Source of the DNA: Astropecten irregularis
Lineage: Eukaryota > Echinodermata > Asteroidea > Paxillosida > Astropectinidae
Assembly (NCBI GenBank): GCA_963971285.1
Contig: OZ020254.1
Span: forward strand, 15,840,932 to 15,904,931
Direction: 5' to 3'
Length of the DNA stretch: 64,000 nt
Part shown: piece by piece, positions 1 to 13,107 of the stretch
How the letters are laid out: each line of letters begins with the position of its first letter
How positions within the stretch are numbered: the first letter of the stretch is position 1
The notes under the pieces: model-generated
What the model was told of the DNA's origin: nothing
Seen by the model: only the letters and a program-made list of their open reading frames with translations
Databases searched by the model: none
Made by a program: the position numbers and the translations under genes

Positions 1-78
1 GCTGGGATCCATGGGAGATCAGTAACTTTTTCCTTGTAACTGAATGGATCACCCAGGGTAAAATAAGAAATAAATAAA
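1..78. other. Non-histone DNA at the left edge, ending in an AAAT-rich tail
   Basis: These bases match nothing in the 4.7-kb histone unit. On the plus strand they end in an A-rich stretch with a TAAA/AAAT repeat (about 60-80) that runs directly into H2B sequence. This could be the tail of a retroelement (SINE or LINE type) inserted in H2B, or ordinary flanking DNA at the array edge. Only 78 bases are visible, so neither can be decided. Read on the minus strand, the H2B frame stays open through these bases to the window edge. Confidence 0.55.
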
Positions 79-194
79 TAAATGTAGATGCCGTAACTCT
101 CCTTACGACGTCGGCGTCTCTTTCTGTCTGTTCGAGCCGGAGCCTTGGTGTTTCCGGCTTTCTTCTGGCCCTTTCCGCTAACTTTAGGAGGCAT
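79..194 (-). pseudogene. H2B: Histone H2B, N-terminal fragment (unit 1)
   Basis: The ATG at 194-192 and the first 38-39 codons match the intact H2B exactly up to the GIYIY motif. The sequence then turns into unrelated AAAT-rich DNA, so most of the histone fold, the C-terminal helix and the 3' stem-loop are gone. The promoter is intact: cap motif at 227-233 and CATAAAAG upstream. The frame stays open to the window edge, so a read-through fusion cannot be excluded, but no normal H2B can be made. Confidence 0.93.
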
Positions 195-947
195 GGTGGT
201 TTCTGCAATGCTTGGAGAGTAGAAAACGAATGATGGTCCACTGAGCCGCACCTAGCTTTTATGCACTTGGCTTGGGATTCTGGAAATTCTGGTGCATTGT
301 TTAAATTTCTAGAGTGCGGGAACTTGCGTATCGTTTACTCACTGATCCGTTGCAGAATGCAGGACAACGCAAAGCCTGTCACTCATTGGTCGTCAAGCGA
401 GAGGCGATGGAGAAAAGTTATACATGTCATATTTTCAAAATTATTCAAGGTCGTTTATCGAAGAGAAGAATTAGAGGGATAGAAATTTCAACAGGCAGGA
501 GAGGGTCTTGAATTGCCTTCCGAGTTTCCACGTTAATGATATAAATTATCTCAGAAACACCGAATGTTTTCATGGTTACATGGAATTCAACTTTCAAGGA
601 AACTTGAAATTCAATGTTAATGTATCTCAGTAATACGAAAAGTTATCTGAAGTCATCTTAGTGATACTGAATTCAATTATTTGTTATCAATGCATTGCAT
701 GTTCCTAAAACTACTTATACCTGACAATGGACAGGCTTTGATAAAATATGTATTTAAAAACTGGCCTAGTACCTATGTGGACTCTAACCCGGGACGACCA
801 AATCAACAACCTAAGCCCAAATAAAAATGCATGTAATAATAATATGTATAAAGCTAGATTGAAAAACTGTTATTTATATCGGCATAATTTATATAAGCAA
901 CAACGTTTCAGGGACAGACATATCAGACTCTCTTTTGAAGAAGTGGT

Positions 948-963
948 GGCTCTGAAAAGAGCC
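948..963 (-). promoter_or_regulatory. Histone 3' stem-loop, H3 unit 1
   Basis: GGCTCTTTTCAGAGCC on the minus strand, a perfect 6-bp stem with TTTC loop, flanked by the conserved ACCAC. It is followed by the HDE CAAAAGAGAG for U7 snRNP pairing. It directs cleavage of the non-polyadenylated mRNA and is bound by SLBP. Confidence 0.95.
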
Positions 964-989
964 GTTAGGTTTATTTTGGGTTTCCAGAT

Positions 990-1412
<423 letters not shown>

Positions 1413-2130
1413 TCAGTATGATGAATTCGATTGGCTTGCTCTTGCTCTTAAAGAGACCAGGCGTTTCAAGGCCAACAATAGAACGCGATTTGATTGGACG
1501 CCTCGATATGTCGACGCTGTGATTGGATAGAGATTAGGCAACGCGATATCAGTAACTGTATTATTGTCGATATCATTCTTATCTGTCCATGTCTTGCTCT
1601 TACTTGTCCTTTATATTAATAATAGGACGAAATATTAATATACACTATATCTTTCATCTTATTCTTTAATTTCTTGTGGAAAATAGTCGTTTCGAGATAT
1701 CAAACAGAACATTTAGTAAACAGACAGACAAAAACATCTATTACAGCCTTATCCTTGGAAGGGACCCGTTGTATGTACTAATGATTGCAGATGCACGGAA
1801 AACAATGCATCACAACGGATTATAGGCCCCACGTACATTTACACAACGGATGAAATGGTATGAAAACATAAAGACATGGCAGATTTGCTGCAAGGTAATA
1901 ATATTACTGAAAAGTAATCATATTGACATTAAAAGTGCAAATAAAAGGCCAACCCCATTTAAAAAATATATATGGATAATAAGGTAGATATATTCCCGAA
2001 TTTAGATTTTTGTTTTATTTTATTTTGCCCCCCCCCAGCCCAAAAGAAAAAGAGGAGAAAGAACTAAAATAAAGGACTAAAACCTATTTTTATTCAGACA
2101 GTGACTTCATCTCTTTTTTGAAAATGTGGT

Positions 2131-2146
2131 GGCTCTGAAAAGAGCC
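2131..2146 (-). promoter_or_regulatory. Histone 3' stem-loop, H4 unit 1
   Basis: Canonical 16-mer, then ACCACATTTT and the HDE CAAAAAAGAG. Confidence 0.95.
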
Positions 2147-2169
2147 GTTTTGATGTTTGCATTCAAGGT

Positions 2170-2499
<330 letters not shown>

Positions 2500-3260
2500 T
2501 TACGATTCAGTATGACTTCACGAATGATGATGAGGATGCCAACCTCAACCATTATCTTCTTTTTGCGGACGCAGTAGGAAGCATTCGTGCAGTTAATCAA
2601 AACCGCAAATAACATGCTACGCATAATGATGGATTCTATAGTATTCTCGTCAAGATCTTCTAGCACAAGTGTTATCCCCATATTTCCACCATTGTCGTCG
2701 TCATGGTTTAGCGCCATCAAAATCAAAACTATCCCCCCCCCCCCCCCCCGACCATCGCCAGCAAAAGAAATTCTCCCTGCGTCCACAAATCAGCAGACGT
2801 GAATGCGAACATCGTTCGTAAGTTTAACAAGACCATCCCAAAATAATAAAGAACTTAATAAGACATGCACTAAATTAATCATAAACCTAAGCACTGGAAC
2901 GATAGAGACTGCGTGTAAAACTTATTGTTGACGGTACAAGGGACTGGCATGGTTGGATTGGACCGTTACGTATATTGGGGGCGCTATACGCCGAAGGCGG
3001 TTGCCCGCTCTCGGTCGTAAAACGCACGAAAAACTCGGTGCGACCGTGAGGAACTTGAGACAAGTATTATATCCCGAATGATCATTATTTCTACCACGAA
3101 GAGCCTTAAAATGTTACAATAAGTATTTCACACACAGAGACAAGTGCCCACCCACTCAAAAATGCCCAGGAGGTCTTACAAGTTTCATTAAAGTTATGAT
3201 GTAGAAGGATTGAGACAAAGAGGCATACAGACAAGTTATACTCTTTTTTGAAAGTGTGGT

Positions 3261-3275
3261 GGCTCCGTTAGAGCC
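3261..3275 (-). promoter_or_regulatory. Variant histone 3' stem-loop, H2A unit 1
   Basis: GGCTCTAACGGAGCC: 15 nt, with the usual outer five base pairs, a possible T-G closing pair and an AAC loop in place of TTTC. Flanks (ACCAC) and the HDE CAAAAAAGAG are normal and in place, so this is the H2A processing site. Confidence 0.9.
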
Positions 3276-3307
3276 GTTTGGTTTGAAAATGTGTGCCGGT
3301 GCCGTTC

Positions 3308-3685
3308 TCATGTTGAACTTTTGGCTGTCTTCTTGGGCAGGAGGACAGCTTGGATGTTGGGAAGTACACCTCCTTGGGCGATCGTAACACCGCTCAACAG
3401 CTTGTTCAACTCTTCATCGTTACGAACGGCCAGTTGCAGGTGACGAGGATTGATCCTTGACTTTTTGTTGTCACGTGCAGCATTGCCAGCCAGCTCCAAG
3501 ATCTCTGCCGTCAGGTACTCCATCACGGCTGCCAGGTAGACGGGGGCACCGGCTCCCACACGTTGGGCATAGTTACCCTTGCGCAAATACCGGTGGACAC
3601 GACCGACTGGAAATTGAAGGCCCGCTCGTGCAGATCTGCTCTTGGCTTTGCTCCTTGCTTTGCCGCTCTTTCCACGTCCAGACAT
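3308..3685 (-). CDS. H2A: Histone H2A (unit 1)
   Basis: Core histone of 125 residues that dimerises with H2B. Basic tail [21 protein letters not shown], then [12 protein letters not shown] and the histone fold. The acidic patch is complete: E56, E61, E64, D90, E91, E92. The C-terminus is PKKTAKSST with the K118/K119 ubiquitination site and no SQE/D motif, so it is not H2A.X. Start set at 3685: a longer in-frame ATG at 3757 lies above the cap motif (3732-3738) and next to the TATA box (3760-3767), so it should not be in the mRNA. The stem-loop at 3261-3275 is non-canonical. One silent difference from other copies. Confidence 0.98.
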   Translation of the reverse strand: MSGRGKSGKARSKAKSRSARAGLQFPVGRVHRYLRKGNYAQRVGAGAPVYLAAVMEYLTAEILELAGNAARDNKKSRINPRHLQLAVRNDEELNKLLSGVTIAQGGVLPNIQAVLLPKKTAKSST

Positions 3686-4482
3686 GATTAGACTGTTTTC
3701 TTCGAAAGTGATGGTAGAAGGAGTGGTATATCGAATGACCCCCTGAATGATTCGCACGGTTAATATAGCGTTGCGATGGATCGGGGAAGCAAGTCAAAGC
3801 AGCCAATCACATTGCGGGAGTCACTCACGGATGGGTGCCCTCACTCAAGTTCGTCGGCGCCCCTGCATCTTCTGCCCCCCTCACGGGTGCATCTCTTGGC
3901 AAGCGGGAAAACATTAGTTATAACCATCAAAACGTATAGCATGAACCGCGTTGCACAGAACGCCCCGCTAATCGAATGTACTACATCTGAAATGTTGATG
4001 GGCCTATGTCCCCCTCTTTTAGTTTTCTCTTTCCCGTGAACAACTTTATGTCCGTAGTTTATACGCGTGTGTTTTAAAGCATGAACAAGTAATGCTAAGA
4101 ATAACTGGCGTAAACTTTGTATTGTCCACCGTTCAAATCTTAACTCATTAAGCCAACTATACTATCAGATAAAAAAAAAAACTTGGCCGAACAATAATTG
4201 GAAACAGGTATCTTTTTGGAAATTGATTAATGTCCAATATTGAAAATGCCTTTTTTTTTGCTATTGATTTCCTATTATGAGATCCGATAAGATTGTGTTA
4301 ATATAATTCCCTCAGAATTCATGCAATTGTTCCCAAATATATATAAGCCCGTCTGAAATAGCAACAATAAGGGGGGGGGGGGGGGACATCTCATATCACA
4401 TTATTAAACAAACAACTCAAGCAATAGTTATAAGAAAACTAGGACAGCAGTACATGTTTTATCTCTTTTTTGAAGTTGGGGT

Positions 4483-4498
4483 GGCTCTGAAAAGAGCC
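4483..4498 (-). promoter_or_regulatory. Histone 3' stem-loop, H2B unit 2
   Basis: Canonical 16-mer, followed by ACCCCAACTT and the HDE CAAAAAAGAG. Confidence 0.95.
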
Positions 4499-4522
4499 GG
4501 TTTGATTGATTCCTTCCGTGGT

Positions 4523-4891
4523 TTACTTGGAAGTCGTGTACTTGGTGACGGCCTTGGTGCCTTCGCTGACCGCGTGCTTGGCCAGTTCTCCTGGAAGGAG
4601 GAGACGGACGGCAGTCTGGACCTCTCGGCTGGAAATGGTGGACTTCTTGTTGTACAGTGCAAGACGGGATGACTCTGCAGCAATGCGCTCGAATATATCA
4701 TTCACAAAACTGTTCATGATACTCATGGCGCGGCTTGAGATTCCTGTGTCGGGATGTACCTGCTTCATAACCTTGTAAATGTAGATGCCGTAACTCTCCT
4801 TACGACGTCGGCGTCTCTTTCTGTCTGTTCGAGCCGGAGCCTTGGTGTTTCCGGCTTTCTTCTGGCCCTTTCCGCTAACTTTAGGAGGCAT
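4523..4891 (-). CDS. H2B: Histone H2B (unit 2)
   Basis: Core histone of 122 residues. Tail [14 protein letters not shown], a basic run RKRRRRRK at 24-31, then [20 protein letters not shown] and the histone fold, ending AVTKYTTSK with the conserved ubiquitinated Lys at 117 (human K120). Leu79 stands where most animal H2Bs have His (RLAHYNK). The starfish-like N-terminus supports an echinoderm source. Start set at 4891: the in-frame ATG at 4948 lies between the TATA-like CATAAAAG (4953-4960) and the cap motif (4924-4930), so it is outside the mRNA. Canonical stem-loop at 4483-4498. First complete H2B of the array. Confidence 0.98.
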   Translation of the reverse strand: MPPKVSGKGQKKAGNTKAPARTDRKRRRRRKESYGIYIYKVMKQVHPDTGISSRAMSIMNSFVNDIFERIAAESSRLALYNKKSTISSREVQTAVRLLLPGELAKHAVSEGTKAVTKYTTSK

Positions 4892-5100
4892 GGTGGTTTC
4901 TGCAATGCTTGGAGAGTAGAAAACGAATGATGGTCCACTGAGCCGCACCTAGCTTTTATGCACTTGGCTTGGGATTCTGGAAATTCTGGTGCATTGTTTA
5001 AATTTCTAGAGTGCGGGAACTTGCGTATCGTTTACTCACTGATCCGTTGCAGAATGCAGGACAACGCAAAGCCTGTCACTCATTGGTCGTCAAGCGAGAG
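4892..5100 (-). promoter_or_regulatory. H2B promoter (reference, unit 2)
   Basis: From the ATG outward on the minus strand: cap motif TCATTCG at 4924-4930 (matches YCATTCR), TATA-like CATAAAAG at 4953-4960, about 32 bp from the cap, and CCAAT at 5082-5086. The same layout precedes every H2B and the two H2B fragments. No octamer (ATTTGCAT) was seen. Confidence 0.8.
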
Positions 5101-5651
5101 GCGATGGAGAAAAGTTATACATGTCATATTTTCAAAATTATTCAAGGTCGTTTATCGAAGAGAAGAATTAGAGGGATAGAAATTTCAACAGGCAGGAGAG
5201 GGTCTTGAATTGCCTTCCGAGTATCCACGTTAATGATATAAATTATCTCAGAAACACCGAATGTTTTCATGGTTACATGGAATTCAACGATAGACTTTCA
5301 AGGAAACTTGAAATTCAATGTTAATGTATCTCAGTAATACGAAAAGTTATCTGAAGTCATCTTAGTGATACTGAATTCAATTATTTGTTATCAATGCATT
5401 GCATGTTCCTAAAACTACTTATACCTGACAATGGACAGGCTTTGATAAAATATGTATTTAAAAACTGGCCTAGTACCCATGTGGACTCTAACCCGGGACG
5501 ACCAAATCAACAACCTAAGCCCAAATAAAAATGCATGTAATAATAATATGTATAAAGCTAGATTGAATAACTGTTATTTATATCGGCATAATTTATATAA
5601 GCAACAACGTTTCAGGGACAGACATATCAGACTCTCTTTTGAAGAAGTGGT

Positions 5652-5667
5652 GGCTCTGAAAAGAGCC
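5652..5667 (-). promoter_or_regulatory. Histone 3' stem-loop, H3 unit 2
   Basis: Canonical 16-mer with HDE. Confidence 0.95.
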
Positions 5668-5693
5668 GTTAGGTTTATTTTGGGTTTCCAGAT

Positions 5694-6240
<547 letters not shown>

Positions 6241-6837
6241 GGCAACGCGATATCAGTAACTGTATTATTGTCGATATCATTCTTATCTGTCCATGTCTTG
6301 CTCTTACTTGTCCTTTATATTATATAGGACGAAATATTAATATACACTATATCTTTCATCTTATTCTTTAATTTCTTGTGGAAAATGGTCGTTTCGAGAT
6401 ATCAAACAGAACATTTAGTAAACAGACAGACAAAAACATCTATTACAGCCTTATCCTTGGAAGGGACCCGTTGTATGTACTAATGATTGCAGATGCACGG
6501 AAAACGTTGCATCACAACGGATTATAGGCCCCACGTACATTTACACAACGGATGAAATGGTATGAAAACATAAAGACATGGCAGATTTTGCTGCAAGGTA
6601 ATAATATTACTGAAAAGTAATCATATTGACATTAAAAGTGCAAATAAAAGGCCAACCCCATTTAAAAAATATATGGATAATAAGGTAGATATATTCCAGA
6701 ATTTAGATTTTTTTAAATTTTATTTTGCCCCCCCCCCCCCCCCAGCCAAAAAGAAAAAGAGGAGAAAGAACTAAAATAAAGGACTAAAACCTATTTTTAT
6801 TCAGACAGTGACTTCATCTCTTTTTTGAAAATGTGGT

Positions 6838-6853
6838 GGCTCTGAAAAGAGCC
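6838..6853 (-). promoter_or_regulatory. Histone 3' stem-loop, H4 unit 2
   Basis: Canonical 16-mer with HDE. Confidence 0.95.
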
Positions 6854-6876
6854 GTTTTGATGTTTGCATTCAAGGT

Positions 6877-7270
<394 letters not shown>

Positions 7271-7670
7271 TGCGGACGCAGTAGGAAGCATTCGTGCAGT
7301 TAATCAAAACCGCAAATAACATGCTACGCATAATGATGGATTCTATAGTATTCTCGTCAAGATCTTCTAGCACAAGTGTTATCCCCATATTTCCACCATT
7401 GTCGTCGTCATGGTTTAGCGCCATCAAAATCAAAACTATCCCCCCCCCCCCGACCATCGCCAGCAAAAGAAATTCTCCCTGCGTCCACAAATCAGCAGAC
7501 GTGAATGCGAACACCGTCCCGGCCCATCATTCGTAAGTTTAACAAGACCATCCCAAAATAATAAAGAACTTAATAAGACATGCACTAAATTAATCATAAA
7601 CCTAAGCACTGGAACGATAGAGACTGCGTGTAAAACTTATTGTTGACGGTACAAGGGACTGGCATGGTTG

Positions 7671-7765
7671 GATTGGACCGTTACGTATATTGGGGGCGCT
7701 ATACGCCGAAGGCGGTTGCCCGCTCTCGGTCGTAAAACGCACGAAAAACTCGGTGCGACCGTGAG
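7671..7765. promoter_or_regulatory. GC-rich dyad element in the H4-H2A spacer (reference, unit 2)
   Basis: Within AT-rich spacer this stretch is CpG-rich and has overlapping inverted repeats: GGCG/CGCC (7695-7698, 7704-7707), CGCC/GGCG (7704-7707, 7711-7714), CGGT/ACCG (7727-7730, 7758-7761) enclosing CGCAC/GTGCG (7738-7742, 7753-7757). A CCAAT on the minus strand lies at 7672-7676 beside GGTCC. It may be a distal control element or an untested small RNA gene. Confidence 0.4.
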
Positions 7766-7975
7766 GAACTTGAGACAAGTATTATATCCCGAATTATCAT
7801 TATTTCTACCACGAAGAGCCTTAAAATGTTACAATAAGTATTTCACACACAGAGACAAGTGCCCACCCACTCAAAAATGCCCAGGAGGTCTTACAAGTTT
7901 CATTAAAGTTATGATGTAGAAGGATTGAGACAAAGAGGCATACAGACAAGTTATACTCTTTTTTGAAAGTGTGGT

Positions 7976-7990
7976 GGCTCCGTTAGAGCC
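7976..7990 (-). promoter_or_regulatory. Variant stem-loop, H2A unit 2
   Basis: 15-nt H2A form, identical to unit 1. Confidence 0.9.
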
Positions 7991-8022
7991 GTTTGGTTTG
8001 AAAATGTGTGCCGGTGCCGTTC

Positions 8023-8400
8023 TCATGTTGAACTTTTGGCTGTCTTCTTGGGCAGGAGGACAGCTTGGATGTTGGGAAGTACACCTCCTTGGGCGATCGT
8101 AACACCGCTCAACAGCTTGTTCAACTCTTCATCGTTACGAACGGCCAGTTGCAGGTGACGAGGATTGATCCTTGACTTTTTGTTGTCACGTGCAGCATTG
8201 CCAGCCAGCTCCAAGATCTCTGCCGTCAGGTACTCCATCACGGCTGCCAGGTAGACGGGGGCACCGGCTCCCACACGTTGGGCATAGTTACCCTTGCGCA
8301 AATACCGGTGGACACGACCGACTGGAAATTGAAGGCCCGCTCGTGCAGATCTGCTCTTGGCTTTGCTCCTAGCTTTGCCGCTCTTTCCACGTCCAGACAT
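8023..8400 (-). CDS. H2A: Histone H2A (unit 2)
   Basis: 125 residues, majority protein. Cap motif at 8447-8453 and TATATTAA at 8475-8482 place the transcription start below the alternative upstream ATG at 8472. The 15-nt stem-loop is at 7976-7990. Confidence 0.98.
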   Translation of the reverse strand: MSGRGKSGKARSKAKSRSARAGLQFPVGRVHRYLRKGNYAQRVGAGAPVYLAAVMEYLTAEILELAGNAARDNKKSRINPRHLQLAVRNDEELNKLLSGVTIAQGGVLPNIQAVLLPKKTAKSST

Positions 8401-8540
8401 GATTAGACTGTTTTCTTCGAAAGTGATGGTAGAAGGAGTTGTATATCGAATGACCCCCTGAATGATTCGCACGGTTAATATAGCGTTGCGATGGATCGGG
8501 GAAGCAAGTCAAAGCAACCAATCACATTGCGGGAGTCACT
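8401..8540 (-). promoter_or_regulatory. H2A promoter (reference, unit 2)
   Basis: Cap motif TCATTCG at 8447-8453, TATATTAA at 8475-8482 (the best TATA box of the four genes), and CCAAT in inverted orientation at 8518-8522. The spacing sets the mRNA start below the ATG at 8472, deciding the H2A start codon. Confidence 0.8.
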
Positions 8541-9190
8541 CACGGATGGGTGCCCTCACTCAAGTTCGTCGGCGCCCCTGCATCTTCTGCCCCCCTCACG
8601 GGTGCATCTCTTGGCAAGCGGGAAAACATTAGTTATAACCATCAAAACGTATAGCATAAACCGCGTTGCACAGAACGCCCCGCTAATCGAATGTACTACA
8701 TCTGAAATGTTGATGGGCCTATGTCCCCCTCTTTTAGTTTTCTCTTTCCCGTGAACAACTTTATGTCCGTAGTTTATACGCGTGTGTTTTAAAGCATGAA
8801 CAAGTAATGCTAAGAATAACTGGCGTAAACTTTGTATTGTCCACCGTTCAAATCTTAACTCATTAAGCCAACTATACTATCAGATAAAAAAAAAAACTTG
8901 GCCGAACAATAATTGGAAACAGGTATCTTTTTGGAAATTGATTAATGTCCAATATTGAAAATGCCTTTTTTTTTGCTATTGATTTCCTATTATGAGATCC
9001 GATAAGATTGTGTTAATATAATTCCCTCAGAATTCATGCAATTGTTCCCAAATATATATAAGCCCGTCTGAAATAGCAACAATAAGGGGGGGGACATCTC
9101 ATATCACATTATTAAACAAACAACTCAAGCAATAGTTATAAGAAAACTAGGACAGCAGTACATGTTTTATCTCTTTTTTGAAGTTGGGGT

Positions 9191-9206
9191 GGCTCTGAAA
9201 AGAGCC
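9191..9206 (-). promoter_or_regulatory. Histone 3' stem-loop, H2B unit 3
   Basis: Canonical 16-mer with HDE. Confidence 0.95.
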
Positions 9207-9230
9207 GGTTTGATTGATTCCTTCCGTGGT

Positions 9231-9599
9231 TTACTTGGAAGTCGTGTACTTGGTGACGGCCTTGGTGCCTTCGCTGACCGCGTGCTTGGCCAGTTCTCCT
9301 GGAAGGAGGAGACGGACGGCAGTCTGGACCTCTCGGCTGGAAATGGTGGACTTCTTGTTGTACAGTGCAAGACGGGATGACTCTGCAGCAATGCGCTCGA
9401 ATATATCATTCACAAAACTGTTCATGATACTCATGGCGCGGCTTGAGATTCCTGTGTCGGGATGTACCTGCTTCATAACCTTGTAAATGTAGATGCCGTA
9501 ACTCTCCTTACGACGTCGGCGTCTCTTTCTGTCTGTTCGAGCCGGAGCCTTGGTGTTTCCGGCTTTCTTCTGGCCCTTTCCGCTAACTTTAGGAGGCAT
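9231..9599 (-). CDS. H2B: Histone H2B (unit 3)
   Basis: 122 residues, majority protein. Cap motif 9632-9638, CATAAAAG 9661-9668, stem-loop 9191-9206. Confidence 0.98.
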   Translation of the reverse strand: MPPKVSGKGQKKAGNTKAPARTDRKRRRRRKESYGIYIYKVMKQVHPDTGISSRAMSIMNSFVNDIFERIAAESSRLALYNKKSTISSREVQTAVRLLLPGELAKHAVSEGTKAVTKYTTSK

Positions 9600-10359
9600 G
9601 GTGGTTTCTGCAATGCTTGGAGAGTAGAAAACGAATGATGGTCCACTGAGCCGCACCTAGCTTTTATGCACTTGGCTTGGGATTCTGGAAATTCTGGTGC
9701 ATTGTTTAAATTTCTAGAGTGCGGGAACTTGCGTATCGTTTACTCACTGATCCGTTGCAGAATGCAGGACAACGCAAAGCCTGTCACTCATTGGTCGTCA
9801 AGCGAGAGGCGATGGAGAAAAGTTATACATGTCATATTTTCAAAATTATTCCAGGTCGTTTATCGAAGAGAAGAATTAGAGGGATATAAATTTCAACAGG
9901 CAGGAGAGGGTCTTGAATTGCCTTCCGAGTATCCACGTTAATGATATAAATTATCTCAGAAACACCGAATGTTTTCATGGTTACATGGAATTCAACGATA
10001 GACTTTCAAGGAAACTTGAAATTCAATGTTAATGTATCTCAGTAATACGAAAAGTTATCTGAAGTCATCTTAGTGATACTGAATTCAATTATTTGTTATC
10101 AATGCATTGCATGTTCCTAAAACTACTTATACCTGACAATGGACAGGCTTTGATAAAATATGTATTTAAAAACTGGCCTAGTACCCATGTGGACTCTAAC
10201 CCGGGACGACCAAATCAACAACCTAAGCCCAAATAAAAATGCATGTAATAATAATATGTATAAAGCTAGATTGAATAGCTGTTATTTATATCGGCATAAT
10301 TTATATAAGCAACAACGTTTCAGGGACAGACATATCAGACTCTCTTTTGAAGAAGTGGT

Positions 10360-10375
10360 GGCTCTGAAAAGAGCC
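10360..10375 (-). promoter_or_regulatory. Histone 3' stem-loop, H3 unit 3
   Basis: Canonical 16-mer with HDE. Confidence 0.95.
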
Positions 10376-10401
10376 GTTAGGTTTATTTTGGGTTTCCAGA
10401 T

Positions 10402-10824
<423 letters not shown>

Positions 10825-11546
10825 TCAGTATGATGAATTCGATTGGCTTGCTCTTGCTCTTAAAGAGACCAGGCGTTTCAAGGCCAACAATAGAACGCGA
10901 TTTGATTGGACGCCTCGATATGTCGACGCTGTGATTGGATAGAGATTAGGCAACGCGATATCAGTAACTGTATTATTGTCGATATCATTCTTATCTGTCC
11001 ATGTCTTGCTCTTACTTGTCCTTTATATTATATAGGACGAAATATTAATATACACTATATCTTTCATCTTATTCTTTAATTTCTTGTGGAAAATGGTCGT
11101 TTCGAGATATCAAACAGAACATTTAGTAAACAGACAGACAAAAACATCTATTACAGCCTTATCCTTGGAAGGGACCCGTTGTATGTACTAATGATTGCAG
11201 ATGCACGGAAAACGTTGCATCACAACGGATTATAGGCCCCACGTACATTTACACAACGGATGAAATGGTATGAAAACATAAAGACATGGCAGATTTTGCT
11301 GCAAGGTAATAATATTACTGAAAAGTAATCATATTGACATTAAAAGTGCAAATAAAAGGCCAACCCCATTTAAAAAATATATGGATAATAAGGTAGATAT
11401 ATTCCAGAATTTAGATTTTTTTAAATTTTATTTTGCCCCCCCCCCCCCCCCCAGCCAAAAAGAAAAAGAGGAGAAAGAACTAAAATAAAGGACTAAAACC
11501 TATTTTTATTCAGACAGTGACTTCATCTCTTTTTTGAAAATGTGGT

Positions 11547-11562
11547 GGCTCTGAAAAGAGCC
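11547..11562 (-). promoter_or_regulatory. Histone 3' stem-loop, H4 unit 3
   Basis: Canonical 16-mer with HDE. Confidence 0.95.
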
Positions 11563-11585
11563 GTTTTGATGTTTGCATTCAAGGT

Positions 11586-11915
<330 letters not shown>

Positions 11916-12682
11916 TTACGATTCAGTATGACTTCACGAATGATGATGAGGATGCCAACCTCAACCATTATCTTCTTTTTGCGGACGCAGTAGGAAGCAT
12001 TCGTGCAGTTAATCAAAACCGCAAATAACATGCTACGCATAATGATGGATTCTATAGTATTCTCGTCAAGATCTTCTAGCACAAGTGTTATCCCCATATT
12101 TCCACCATTGTCGTCGTCATGGTTTAGCGCCATCAAAATCAAAACTATCCCCCCCCCCGACCATCGCCAGCAAAAGAAATTCTCCCTGCGTCCACAAATC
12201 AGCAGACGTGAATGCGAACACCGTCCCGGCCCATCATTCGTAAGTTTAACAAGACCATCCCAAAATAATAAAGAACTTAATAAGACATGCACTAAATTAA
12301 TCATAAACCTAAGCACTGGAACGATAGAGACTGCGTGTAAAACTTATTGTTGACGGTACAAGGGACTGGCATGGTTGGATTGGACCGTTACGTATATTGG
12401 GGGCGCTATACGCCGAAGGCGGTTGCCCGCTCTCGGTCGTAAAACGCACGAAAAACTCGGTGCGACCGTGAGGAACTTGAGACAAGTATTATATCCCGAA
12501 TTATCATTATTTCTACCACGAAGAGCCTTAAAATGTTACAATAAGTATTTCACACACAGAGACAAGTGCCCACCCACTCAAAAATGCCCAGGAGGTCTTA
12601 CAAGTTTCATTAAAGTTATGATGTAGAAGGATTGAGACAAAGAGGCATACAGACAAGTTATACTCTTTTTTGAAAGTGTGGT

Positions 12683-12697
12683 GGCTCCGTTAGAGCC
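12683..12697 (-). promoter_or_regulatory. Variant stem-loop, H2A unit 3
   Basis: 15-nt H2A form. Confidence 0.9.
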
Positions 12698-12729
12698 GTT
12701 TGGTTTGAAAATGTGTGCCGGTGCCGTTC

Positions 12730-13107
12730 TCATGTTGAACTTTTGGCTGTCTTCTTGGGCAGGAGGACAGCTTGGATGTTGGGAAGTACACCTCCTTGGG
12801 CGATCGTAACACCGCTCAACAGCTTGTTCAACTCTTCATCGTTACGAACGGCCAGTTGCAGGTGACGAGGATTGATCCTTGACTTTTTGTTGTCACGTGC
12901 AGCATTGCCAGCCAGCTCCAAGATCTCTGCCGTCAGGTACTCCATCACGGCTGCCAGGTAGACGGGGGCACCGGCTCCCACACGTTGGGCATAGTTACCC
13001 TTGCGCAAATACCGGTGGACACGACCGACTGGAAATTGAAGGCCCGCTCGTGCAGATCTGCTCTTGGCTTTGCTCCTAGCTTTGCCGCTCTTTCCACGTC
13101 CAGACAT
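12730..13107 (-). CDS. H2A: Histone H2A (unit 3)
   Basis: 125 residues, majority protein. Cap motif 13154-13160, TATA 13182-13189, 15-nt stem-loop 12683-12697. Confidence 0.98.
   Translation of the reverse strand: MSGRGKSGKARSKAKSRSARAGLQFPVGRVHRYLRKGNYAQRVGAGAPVYLAAVMEYLTAEILELAGNAARDNKKSRINPRHLQLAVRNDEELNKLLSGVTIAQGGVLPNIQAVLLPKKTAKSST

Larger units (their letters stand above)
4892..5693. other. H2B-H3 spacer (reference, unit 2)
   Basis: Holds the H2B promoter on the left and the H3 stem-loop on the right. In between: a perfect inverted repeat TTTCAAG-GAAA-CTTGAAA at 5296-5313, and three imperfect copies of a 16-17-bp motif (about ATCTYAG..AYAC.GAA) at 5245-5261, 5328-5343 and 5359-5375. 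No gene is seen. Confidence 0.75.
8401..9230. other. H2A-H2B spacer (reference, unit 2)
   Basis: Holds the H2A promoter on the left, then A and T runs (8886-8896, 8967-8974), a short (AT)n stretch near 9053-9060, a G8 tract at 9086-9093 and the H2B stem-loop at 9191-9206. No gene is seen. Confidence 0.75.

Noticed and set aside
6598..6618. TAATATTAC within a small palindrome in the H3-H4 spacer, identical to the nick-site nonamer of some circular ssDNA viruses
   Set aside because: There is no Rep gene or viral context; a 9-bp AT-rich match is expected by chance.
7671..7765. 5S rRNA, tRNA or U7 snRNA gene in the GC-rich element
   Set aside because: No 5S or tRNA internal promoter boxes and no Sm site were recognised on either strand; listed only as an unassigned element.
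7668..7919. 83-codon plus-strand frame in the H4-H2A spacer, present in most units
   Set aside because: It is interrupted in unit 1, has no recognisable domain, and sits over the GC-rich dyad element; conservation reflects unit homogenisation.
8401..8472. 24-codon in-frame N-terminal extension of H2A (and 19 codons for H2B, 4892-4948)
   Set aside because: Both upstream ATGs lie above the predicted mRNA start (between TATA and cap motif), and the shorter starts give the universal histone N-termini.
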